64,000 nt of DNA from Cyanoderma ruficeps (taxonomy: Eukaryota; Chordata; Aves; Passeriformes; Timaliidae): positions 5,917,390 through 5,981,389 of the forward strand of contig VZDJ01007747.1 of the NCBI GenBank assembly GCA_008694505.1, written 5' to 3'. Each line of letters starts with the position of its first letter. Position 1 is the first letter of the stretch. Made by a program: the position numbers and the translations under genes. Below, piece by piece: positions 26,260 through 37,975 of this stretch. The notes beneath the pieces are model-generated. The model did no database searches and was not told the origin of the DNA. It saw only the letters and a list, made by a program, of their open reading frames with translations.

Positions 26260-29200
26260 GTAAGTTCACAAATCCAGCAGGGCTTGAATGTCTGAAAAGC
26301 ATACTAATGCTCACATTTCCTAGGAAGGGCTTGCTCTACTGTATGGCCTTAGCAGAACTATGTAGATGGATAACTCATTTCACAAAGATACTGCTACCCT
26401 CTACTGCTCCCCTTCTGTAAGACAAAGGTATGTCATCAGAAAAGAATCTCTAAAATTTATGAACTGCAGACTCGCTTGCATTTTTCAGCCTTTAGTGGTA
26501 TTTTATATACACAGATAAAGTAATAAATGGAATATTCAAAACATACCTCCATTTTCTTTAAACTTTCTGGCACATTTTAGTTTATTGAAACTAGTGAGAA
26601 ATCTTAAGGAGAATAATTTAATAATGTTGAGAGACTGACTGGATTATAAAATTGAAATACAGATGATAGCCAAGTTGTCCTGGACTCGTCCTATCACTCC
26701 TCTCTCAATTCAGTAGTCTCAATCCTCATCCTCCTCCTCATATTAAGAGACAATGAACTTGGAGTATATCCTTGGGATTTCAGCAAATTGTGACACTCTA
26801 CAAATATCAACTACACGTATTTAAGATGAATCTGTAGTGGATATTATGGTGCTTTCAGAATGTACCTGAATATCTAAAAGTACTGTATTTTGTGCCCATA
26901 AGAGTGGGTACCCAATTGATGAGAGACATGCTGAGCAGATACCACCTGTACAGAAGAATAGATTCTATATAGGGCACTGTTGTGCAAATCAATTTTCCTG
27001 AATGAATCCCTTAAGCATAGCAGCCTGAAAGATGAAGAATCTATGGGGGAAACCCCCCCCTCAAGCAAACATGTAAAGTGAATTCTCTAGGAAGTATGCT
27101 TTAATACATCTGTAATTTTTTTTATTTGTGCATCACACATATAATGAATTTTGTTAAGTAGTTCTAAAATAAAAAGAATATGAACCTCATAGGTTATCTT
27201 TTCCATCAGTCAGACTGTTAGAATATCTTCACACTCTTTAGAAGTTCTGGAAACCTTGCTCTTACAACCAAGATAACATTTCTTGAGCATTGAGTTACCC
27301 GGTTCTGTTTGTGCTCTTCTGCTATGTCCATCACCAAGTTATTTGTTTTCTTGATCTGTTCCTATGGGAACCATGTGGTTTTAATTACATGTTATGATGT
27401 GGGATTATCTTTTTTGCTTTGGCAAGAATGCTTAATGTCATTCCATCTCTGTAATGAAAAAACATGTATTTTTCAGTTGGCATAAAAATATTGTCAGACG
27501 ATAAACTAGTGGTGATACTTTCCCTAAAATCCATTAGACTGATATTTTGGGACTCTTTATTTCTTCTTTGGGGTTTAGTGCTTTTGTTTTTAAAGTATTC
27601 TCATTAAAAGTCTTGCTTTACCCTGCTGATGTGGTGGATGGAAGCAGTAAATATAGTCATTGTGGAAGATGTAAGCAGAAGTAGACCTGCATTTACTTGC
27701 CGAGGAGGAGTCAGATGAAGCAGCGTACCATTTAGGGTTTGAAGGGATATTACAACAGCATTTGTATTCAGAAATTTTAGCTTTCTTAAAAAGACCCCAC
27801 ATTTGATCAGCATAGTGTACTCTCAAGTTGTAGAAAGTATACTGCTCACAGCTTTTTATGTATCAGAACTGATATATTCAGCAGTAGTAGTGGCTTTAAA
27901 GAAAAATGACTGTCTGGCACCCTACTTTTTCCAGGAGGCATTTTTTTTGACAGGTGGACCCATTGAGAAGCTGGCAAAAAGTCAGCAGGCATGCTGGAGG
28001 TGATGCATGGTCAGAAGGAGGCCTGGAGGCAGTGGCTGTGTCTACTGACTCTTCTTTTGGCTCCTTCTCTTAAATGTTGTGATTTAGTGACCTTTTATAG
28101 TTCAGCAGACAAGGGAGATAGCTGGCAAGTACATCAGTGGGGCTTCAGATACAATTTTATTTCAAGACACACAAAATACAGTTGTGCAGTAGTGGTGTTG
28201 AGGGGAGTATGAAAATCAGAACACTTTTGCCCAGGTCTTTCTGGTATGGATTTTGTCATGTATGTTGCCATGGGTAGTGTCAAAGCATTCTGTGAGTGCA
28301 CTGCTTGAAAAAATAGTTATGACCAGCATTATTCTGGAATGTGCTGTCTGAGAAATACATTAAAGCCTACAGAAACTGAAATCCTTAATGGAACTTGTCT
28401 GAGCCTTCAGGTAATGAGTAATTTTCAAGGTTATTTCATAACATTTCATACAAAGGTGAAAGTTGACATAATTTCAGTACTATTTCTCTTTATGCTGAGA
28501 GAAATCTGCTAAAGGTAATCTGCTGAGTAAATTCTGTAAATTATGCAGTTTGTGAAATAAATTCCAGTCCTTTCCTTTTTTCTTTTTTTCCCCTCTCATT
28601 TGAAAGGTTTTATGTGACTTCAGCATAATCCTTGTACAATAAAAAGCAGTGAATTATATTTAGTTTCTGAAGTTTAACACCATGAATTAAGAAAGGTGTC
28701 TTGGCTTTTAGTTTGTGTTAAGAAATTGCTATAGTTTTGGTAATAAAACAGCAAACCTACATTTTTCTGGCCCTCTTAACCACAGCTTCCAGAAAAAGTA
28801 ACCTCACTTTTGCAATTGACTGAGGATAGTAAAGGGTGTGTATGTAGGGTGAGGTAGTGTAGGGTAAGTGTTCTTTCATGTTTTTCTAAGCTGACATAAA
28901 CGGAAAATTATAGCATTTTCTACATAGTATCAATACATGGGTTGTTGTCTGCTTAGGGAGAATAGAATGACCTCTTGATTTCTATTTAATGCCAGAAAAA
29001 TGTCAACTACAGTTCTATAGTTAGATATTTCTGAGTATTTTTTAAACCTGCAGGTAAAAAAGGGTGACATTTTGTCCAGGTTTTACCCAATAGCTTTATG
29101 ATTTCATGTCAGTCTTTAGTGTCTTCATGAAAATATAGGTTGAAAAGTTAGCAATTTCTTGCATGTTATTCACAAGAGGATAAAACATTTAATCTATTTT

Positions 29201-32200
29201 CTTTTGTATTTCTATTAATTAAGTTGGGGCTAATTGCACAGAATCACAGACCATGACCTGAAATGACCTGTGTATTTCCGCAGTTGCTTTTTAGAACAAG
29301 AAATACTTCTGTTGAGACTTGACATACATGTTCAGACAGAATAATCAATACGGGGGTTTCTTTGTATTGGTCATGCTCGATTTCTTAACAATACTGATCT
29401 ATAAGTATTAAACTGTATTTTATAAAGCATGTAATTTATATGGAGATGAAAGTTGTATATGAATGAAGTGGGATTGTTTTATAATTAGAGTGCCTTAGCC
29501 AGATGATCTGAGACTGTGATGTTCATACACACATACTTGCTCTGAAAACTCAGTTTAACTGCTCTCTAATTGATAGGGACTTACTGAGTACTTGCAAGAA
29601 TTAATGGTTGTTTTCTTCTTTTGTATAATTTCAGACCTCACTGACTTTAGTTTTAATCAATGATGTTCTCAGTTTCTAAAATCAGATAGATCATAAAATA
29701 TATTCCAGTACTTATTGCTGATTTTAACAGTAAAAATTGTGAAATCTAACAACAGTTTAAGGACAACAGTTGTCAGTTACATCATTATCCTTTTGTAGAA
29801 TCTTACTGTAGAATTTGGGTTTGCCCATGCCTGTATTACAAGAAAAGGAATTTTTCTCTTGGGCTCTTCTGTGTCACTCAATATGTACAGAAAGCCATGC
29901 CTCCAATGTGTATCTTGAATCATGTTCAGAAAGATAATGTTTAAAGGAAATAAAGTCCATTTGCAAGATTTTTTCACTTGTCTTTCATTGTATGACCAAT
30001 GGAGATTGTGCTGCATGGCAAGGAAAGCGGGGCTGCTTTTATTAATTTTCTGATCTAATTAATTGTAGTATTGCAACACACACTAGAGAACAACTTTAGT
30101 TAAATACTTATGTCTTGATGGAAATGGCATTCTACTACCTTTTTCATTGTATTTGAACATTTTATGCTAGTGGAGAAAGCTATCCTCCAACAGTTTGAAT
30201 ATCAGGTTTCCGTGCATTCTCTTAAAAAAGCCAGAGTTAATGTCATCACAAAGGCCATCTGAAATAGTCTTCTAAGAGGGGCTTTCTTTGTGTGCTATTT
30301 AGTGATTTGCCTTCCTTTTACTGTTTGAATTTGGTTTTTGATTGGTTTATAATATTTTGAAGATTTTTCAAAACTTTGCAAATGTGTTGTATCAACCTGT
30401 AACAATCAAGCTGTTCTGTGTTTAATATTGTATTTAATTTTTTTCCTTTTTTCTTAATTTAAATCAGCTTGAAGTGTAGTGTTGTTCACACAGTAAAATA
30501 TTTTGGGATCGCATCATTTCAGTGTGTTACTGTCTCATTTTGCTTAAAGCATTTGAACAGCTGCCTTTCATAGTTTAATGACCTCATTGCTCAAGTATTT
30601 GCTGGATTTGATTCTAAATTTCCACTTAGAAGATAACCTTCTTTGGAGTAATGCTTAAGACTATATGTACTTTAATTGGATCAGTATTTTAAATATATTT
30701 AATTTTTCTCTAAGGAATTTACTAACATATGAGAACAATTTTTGATGACTCACTTTAGGACAACATTTACACTGTATTGATTGAACAAACTTCTGAACCT
30801 GTAAAGTGAATGATGCAAACTATGAAACTTTTTTCACATATTTTACTAAAGCACATCAAATAAAAAGTTATTAAATTTTTAATAGCTACCTTCTTTACAT
30901 GTGAGTGGCCTTTTTCTTTCCTCATTTTCCCCAGAGTTCAATTATTGCATACCCCAAAATGAAGATTTTTACTGGATTATTGCTAGGTATACTGATTTTT
31001 ATTAGTTTGGATTTGAATTGTTTTGATTTGAGTGTTTGAATTGAGTGATTTGCATGGGGGGTTTTGTTTGGGGTTTTTTTTTTTTTTCAGGGAGTGGGTT
31101 GTGGTGGTGCTTTTGTTTGCTTTTATTTTTATCAAGAGCAGTCTAATTGCCTTTTTTACATAAAAGTCACATTAGTGTCATTCTCAGTACCATAAATTAT
31201 TTAGTTATGTGTGGATGCTTTTCTCATGGATGTTCAGCATTGTTTCTTGTGTGTAGAAAAAAGTCAAGAAGTTTGAAAGCTGTTGAGGTCAACTAATCTC
31301 CTTTCAGTTTTCATTTATATTTTAATAGGATATGACTTTTGCTTGGTTCTCTGGATTTTTTTGCTAATCTTTTATTTCTCCAAATTATCCATACTCATAA
31401 GTATGGATTTCTGGATATCAGTAGTGTCTCACAGTATTCACACTTTTGTTGAAGTCAAATTGCAGTGAATGGCTGTGGGTTTTCTTAGGTGTAGCTTTTG
31501 ATTTGACTTTTTTTATCTGGGTATAGGTTAAAATCAGAGAGTGAATGCCTGAAACTGAAGTTCTAGTAAGAATCACAAGGAAAATGCCTTTGTGTGTGTG
31601 GGCACAAAGAGCAAATGCAGTTGCCAAAACACCAGAGAGTGATTGTTTCTGGAGATTTTTGCACATGTATTAGCAGTAAGTGCAAAAGCTGATAGTCTTA
31701 AGATAAAGTATCTAGCTACAAAGTAATGCTGAAATATCCTGAAAATTCTGTTTTCAGGACCTCATACTCTGTGAATTTGGTGCTAAACCAGCAGTATAGG
31801 AGATCTAGAATTTTATGTCTCGATCTAACAAAATAATATGTTCCACCCTGCATTCTCAAAGGACAAGGAGTATCAGTGGTTTGGAGTGTGATGCTGCACT
31901 TTGGGTCTCGTCTGGAAACATTTTTTCTCTTAGTTTGTGCAACTGGACTTCATAATTAAAACTGTTAAGATCCTTCATCTTTCTCTACGTGAGTTGGAAA
32001 GGGCTTAATAAAAAGCGGGTAGTTTTTTTATTGACATTTTCACCAAAATAAATAGTTCAGAGCTCATGATGTAGCTGTGCTAGATGATAGTCTGAAGTAG
32101 TTGTGAATTTAAGGCTTGTACTTGTTGGCCACATTATTAGAGATTGCTCACTACATTATTTTCCATCACATTCTGATTTTAACTTTATATGCTAGGTGAA

Positions 32201-32589
32201 GGCAGAGCATGGATAGAAGATTTGTCCCTTCAGGAGATGCTGGTAAGGTTTGGCAGATGTCTGGATATAGAATGTATGGGAGGAATGTGTGGATATATAT
32301 GTCTGTGGGGAATCTAGTCCTTGTATACACGTGTAAGACCTTGAAATTTCAAGGTGTTTCACTGATGCTCTGGACTTGGCTGTGATTGTCTGCTTATTTT
32401 GTTATAGCTATGGGTCTTCAAGTGTATATGTGGGAATGAAAAAAAAAGTGAAAGGAGGGAGGAGTCCCATTAAAACCAAATAAAAAATCTGGTCTATAGA
32501 ACATCAGTTGGACACTGATCACTCTTCCCTGAGGTGCAGTTAAGTATAACTAAGTGTAGTTCCCTGCAGTTGTCCCTCAGTAACATTAC
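26260..32589. other. AT-rich non-coding stretch
   Basis: No gene, LTR or tRNA-like sequence recognised. It includes a T/G-rich low-complexity tract at about 31056-31088 and short frames of 60-82 codons with no protein-like features. A short cacagaatcacag motif at about 29238 resembles the CR1 tail repeat but nothing CR1-like follows it. Confidence 0.55.
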
Positions 32590-32940
32590 CTTGTTTCCAT
32601 GAATTTGCTGGCTGGCACCTGCTCCTTTCTCATCCTAGGTGTGATCCAGCCTTCTGACATGGACAGCTGCTGGATTGAGTCAAGCAGGGCTGTGGGTGGT
32701 CTAGCGTGGCTTCATGCTAGGCAAGCGATCCAGTTCTGTAATTTGTCACCTTTTGCTGGCAGTTGTAGTGAAGAGGTGACGAAAGGTTGGAATTAAAAGG
32801 AGAAAAAAAAATAAAAAGCTGTCCTCCTCATCCTGCTGGCAGCTCTGTCAAACAGCTGAGGTGCACAGTGGAAGCTGGGCTGGCGGTCCTGCTCCCTGCT
32901 CTGAGAGAAGGAAGCCCAGGGATTCAGTGCCCTTAGTTCA
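32590..32940. other. GC-richer patch of unknown nature
   Basis: Base composition rises noticeably compared with both sides. A plus-strand frame at 32599-32796 (65 codons) begins MNLLAGTCSFLILGVIQPSD, superficially like a signal peptide, but it has no upstream exon or family resemblance. The second half has tctgtcaaacagctgagg-type sequence and a short A-rich tract (ggagaaaaaaaaataaaaag) in the middle. The A-tract could mark the tail of an old retroposed piece, but no duplication flanking it was found. Could also be a conserved non-coding element. Identity unknown. Confidence 0.3.
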
Positions 32941-35900
32941 GCAATAATACTGAAGTTCTAAACATGAAGGAAACTCAGTTTGCTTACCTTTTTCTACCAA
33001 TTTGTTCACATCAATTTGGTGAACAAGGTAACTTGGTAATATGTCAATGTATTGCATAGAAGCCTGCTATTTTTCTGGGATTTTTTTTTTGTCTTTTTAG
33101 TAGATCCTTGCATATTTTCTAGTTTACTGGTTTTTATTTGTCTCACAAGCTCTTAAAAAGTTAACACAGAATTTAGCCTTACATCAGATGAAAGCAGATC
33201 TAGTTCTGTTTGGATTGGAATTATTTTGAAAACTACAGCCATTGTCAGCTTTCTGTTAATACAATGGTTTTAAACAGGGAAAAGAATTCTAAGTCATTAG
33301 GTATCAATGTGTTGTTGTTTATCACATCTTTTAAACCATACAGATATTCAAATTGAATAGAGAAATCCTAACATGCTTCAAAATGCAGATAAAGGAACAC
33401 TGCTGAAGCGACCTGTGGGCAATTTTAGTTGTCTGCTCGGTGAGGACTAGTTCTTGATGGCATTGTGGAAAAGGAATTTCTACTTTTTAGGTCTAGACAC
33501 CTGGTGCTTTTCATCTGGGTCTTGGGAACTTGGCAGATGTGAGCCTGGAAGCAGTACTTGACTTCTTTCAGACAGGAATAAAGCTCAAACCTTTTGTTTT
33601 GTTTTTTTTAAATTAATTTTATTCATGTAGTGTCTGTGAGACATTGAATATATTTACGGCTGGAATACTTGATTGAATGGGTGTGGGTAAAATCTATCCC
33701 AACTGTCCCTTGTTGCCAGAGGTAAAAATTATACTTGTTTTAGGAGGGCTGGTTATCGCTTTGACTAGAAAAGAAACCTTAAAATGCTTTGTTTTTCATG
33801 AACAAAATTCTTTTTTCACTTTTGCCTCTTAATGTCTATCTTTGTGCATCTGTCATGTCTGTAAAACCAACTGCTTAACATATGTGATTTTAATGTGTTG
33901 TAAAATTACAGTTTAATATAACAATTTATTTTAATGAAGTAAATATTAAGTAGTAATTAGAAGGCTTCAAATGTATTCAGAAATGGCTGAGCATTATTGC
34001 ATTAGAATGCTTGCTGTAGAAATTCTGTCTCTTAAATGAACTAAGTAGGTTTTTAATATTACTATTTCTCATTTGAAATTTTTTGACTTCTTAGGAGGAA
34101 AGAGATGCAGAATTTGGTGCTGTTTTCCTTTCCTCCTCTCACTCCCAGCAGTCAAAAAGAGACTTAGAAATACCACCAAATATCTCACATGAATTAGATC
34201 AAGTGCCTTATGTCCCACATGCTTGTACCTAAAGACTCAGTTTTCAATTTAGATTGTTTCCCATGACATGTCTGCAGAGATTCCATAAGTTCATTTATTT
34301 TGCAGTGCTTTAACAAGAACAAAAAGGGTGAAGACTATTTTTTGTAAGGGACTATGGAACTGTTTCTTAATGATTTTATTTTGTTATCTGAAACATTTTT
34401 AGTTATACTATTATGTTCTAATGCATTGTTCTAGTATTTGAAAATTGGCAGTTTCTCATAGGGAAGAACAATACACCTTTTCAGCTGTATTTATTTTCAT
34501 AAATAGTGTTGCAATGTTTCCATTTTGGTCTCGAATTTGTTATTGTATTTCTTCCATTAGCGCACAGTATTTCATCAGTCATCATTATAGCAAATGTCTT
34601 CAAAAACATTACATTTTCTCTTAGTCTTTTGGCTAAAACCGCAACCACTGGCTGCTGCTTTTCATTCCTGTGAAACAAAATAGCAAAATGCAAGAAGCAA
34701 TATTTCCACATACTGCTGTATAACAGTATGTAATATAATAAAAGCTGCTCTTGCAGTTGCAAAAGCCTCTCTTTCCATGCAAATTAACTTATTAAAAGTT
34801 AAATAATGGAATTAGTTATATTGAACATATTAATAGTTTAGCAGGCCATGGATTCTCAGTCCCCAAAGTTCACAGGCAGACTTTGGGGCTCTAACTATTC
34901 CAGGGATTTATAAGTGCTGTATAGAAAGGAGATTTTCAAGCAGAAAAGGCTGAAAAAACTCATCTTCAAAGCTTTTGCTTCTCAGACTCCAGGGTTTCTG
35001 AAGGCAACAGTGAGTCAAATCTGACTATTGGGCCATAATCCTCTCCAGTTTAAGAAGGTCCCTATTGACCTCAATTAGAGCAGACCTAGACTGCTAGAAG
35101 ATGCCATAGTTACACTCCATCCTACAAAGGCTTTTGCTCTTGTAATTTTCACAGTATCAGTATTAAAATTGGGTGCTATATTATTATGTGCAACAAGAGA
35201 TTTTATTGTGGTTAAAGAGAGCTTGTCTTCCTGATTCTTGCCTTCAGGTCAGATCTAAAGAATTCCTATTGGGAACTGTAAAGTTTGCTCCCAAATTCAC
35301 ATTTTTGAGAGTGAATAGTGTTACACAGTTTGGCCAAAATATAAATTGGCAAAAACCTTGTCACAGAATGGAAGCAGCTTGGATAAGAATAAAGTAATTT
35401 CCATAGTTTTCTCAGTTAAAGGCAAGTACTTGATATTTCATTGCCTTTTCTGGGAGAGAGGGATTTATGGGGAAAAGACAGAAATGTAAAAAAAAAAATT
35501 AAAAGTCCCTAAGCCAGGACACCATGCTCTTTAAATTACTTGTAGGTTATTGACACTTAAAGCTTGAGATGTTGATTCTGTACTTGGCTTCATGAAGCAA
35601 AAATATCTGTCTCTATGATTCATATCTTGGAAAACATAGCTGTCTTTGGAAGAACTCTTACCATTCTTGCCATGGTGCCAAAATCAGTTCTCTTAGAATA
35701 AGAGATCAAGAGAACCCTTGAATATTGCTACTCATCCTTAAATTAGGAAAAGAAGTGGCATAACAAAAGGGAATTGTATAACTTAGAATAATAAATCAAA
35801 ATCCTAGATAAGTGATTGAAAGAGAATAGAGAGGAACAAAGTCTGTTTAGTGGAAGTATAAACTTGTACTTACACTTTATTTCACTGATTTAAAATGTAT

Positions 35901-37796
35901 CACCCTTTTTAGGTTTCCCATAAAATTTGTACTACTAGAATGTCACAAACCATTTATTTTAACTTTTCTGATGGTCAGAAAAAATAAGCAGACTGAGAAA
36001 GAGATGTTTGTCAAAGTACATCATAATTATTTTAGTAGCTTGCATGTCAGGGTCAGTTTTTTACTTGAGTGAGTTCTTCATTTGTACAGTGGCTTTTAAT
36101 TTTGATCTTTTACCCTAAAAATATTTTAAAGTGAAGAGAACTGGAGGGGAGTGAGGGGATGCAGTAACTGATCACAGTGAGATATTTGTGATAATTTTCC
36201 AATTAGTTGATAAATGGCAATTAGTTGATAAACATTTTATTTTAGAGCACTTCAATGATGCTTCTTAATCTGGAGGTTTTTCCAGTGATTTTACTCTTGA
36301 AAATTACAGAATAGCAAGAATTCCAGAACACGAAAATGTGCATCTGTACTATGATACTGGTAGCTGGAATAACTGTCCCTAAAGTCAGTTAAGAATATTT
36401 CATCCTGGAATTTTTGAAGAACAAAAGCAACCACTATTTATATTTGTGCATGTAATAATTTTTATCCGAAACAAATATTCTATTTAAAACTCATTCAGTC
36501 CCACCAAGCCACATCATCAGCATATATTGCTAAACTAAATAGCAATATAAAGTAGAACATGTTGGAAGCATTAGGTTCAGATCTAAAAAATCATGCTACT
36601 GCAAAGGATGCATTTTTTCAAATGGCATTTTAAGTTCCCCAAAAGTGTGAAACAGACTAATGAGAAAATACAGATTGTGTGAGAAGAATTTATGTTGCAA
36701 GGTTTTATTCCTAGTTCATGTTTTATTATTAATAAGATAATATCTCATAGCAGGAACTTTAAATAAGAGAGCATTAGCAGGGTGTTGTGGTTTTTTTTTC
36801 CCCCTTCCATATTTTTTTGCTTAGAAGGAAGTACATCTCAATGTGGATAACTTAGTATAATATACTTTCAGGTATGGTTCAAAGAAAAAAAAAGTAAAGT
36901 GGCAAGTTCCTTTTTTTCTTTATTTCCTTTAAAACCAAGTTGCCAACCTATTTTCTGTTGTTAAATAGTTTCTGTGATGTATAAGAAACAAAAGAAGCAT
37001 TTTTCAGCCCAGGGAGTCTTACTGTTTCTTCCATGGCACGGCTACATAAAAAAAAAATGAAAGGACAAAACAATGCACTTACTTTCCTGCTCAATGCTAC
37101 TTCATGGAGAATTATTGATAGAGGCCTTATGGACTTCCATGGAATCTTAATAGCTGTATTGTTGCATATACGTGCTTATATATCATCCTGTGCACATCTG
37201 AACTAGGTGCCTTCACTTTAACTATAGGCTCACTGATAAACCTAAAATAAATCAGTGTTTATGCATGTGGTATTACAACACTCCAATTACCTCTTTCCAC
37301 TTAGCCATTTAATAGTGTTGGTATTTTGTTGTATTTGAACACATACTCCATTCAGTTCTATATGATAACAAAGGAGGTATAGCCAGTTGTTTTTATGTGA
37401 ATTCCATACACAGCAAAACACATCTTTTCCACTGGATTTTATTTTCTGAGTTTACCTATGTCAAACAGATGATAGTAAGTCTGTTAATTTGTAGTGGGGC
37501 TAGGGAAACATTATTCTTCTGGAGCATACAGTTTCATGGACAACTATCCAATCATTTTCAATGTAATTGTGTTGGGAATAGTCTGGTTGGCTAACCATGC
37601 TCCTGATAAAGTACTGGATGTCAAGTGAGGCAAGGCTCTGGGCCAGACATGCCAGTGAGGTCTCATTCCAAACAGTGACATGCCATATTTACTGAAGACA
37701 CATTAGTGTCTCTATGGCCTAGAATTCAGGGATGCTACCTTAAGTTGATCATAATTCTTGGTTTTGCACCAAGGCTTCTCACTCTGTATCTCACAG
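32941..37796. other. AT-rich non-coding stretch
   Basis: No gene or mobile element recognised. Contains a 15-bp duplication at 36200-36232 and homopolymer runs. A short segment near 33393-33440 has a good donor (gtgagga) but a poor acceptor and was not called. Confidence 0.55.
36200..36232. repeat. 15-bp direct duplication, period 18
   Basis: The sequence caattagttgataaa occurs perfectly at 36200-36214 and 36218-36232. Likely a replication-slippage duplication. Confidence 0.8.
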
Positions 37797-37975
37797 CTAC
37801 ACCACCAGTGGAAAAGAGCAAAAGAAAAAGAACTGAGACTGTGTTAATGGGCGAGCTGAAGAATACACAGGTCCAAACACAAACAGAAGTAGGTGTAATG
37901 AGTTTGCCAGATCCTTCTAGGATTGCTTATGACTTTGTTCCACTTCTAGAGGTGGTATATCACTGTGAAGGAAAG
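37797..37975 (+). other. Candidate coding exon, protein not recognised
   Basis: A good acceptor (pyrimidine-rich, ending gtatctcacag) is followed by 179 bases with one fully open frame and then AAAG and a moderate donor, gtatta, at 37976. The frame continues from an upstream ATG at 37706 and closes at 38002, giving 98 codons in all. The part inside the splice limits differs in character from typical junk: it is rich in charged and small residues, with a basic cluster (EKSKRKRTETVLMGELK), then a polar stretch (NTQVQTQTEVG), then DPSRIAYDFVPLLEVVY. I cannot assign it to a family. The phases implied are one base borrowed from an upstream exon and a complete codon at the donor. A chance frame in A-rich DNA remains possible, since several longer frames here are clearly spurious. 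Confidence 0.25.

Noticed and set aside
29236..29275. cacagaatcacag motif, CR1-tail-like
   Set aside because: The following sequence does not continue into a CR1 3' region; 13 bases are not enough.
33393..33440. Short exon-like piece with a good donor
   Set aside because: The acceptor lacks a pyrimidine tract and only about 50 bases are involved.
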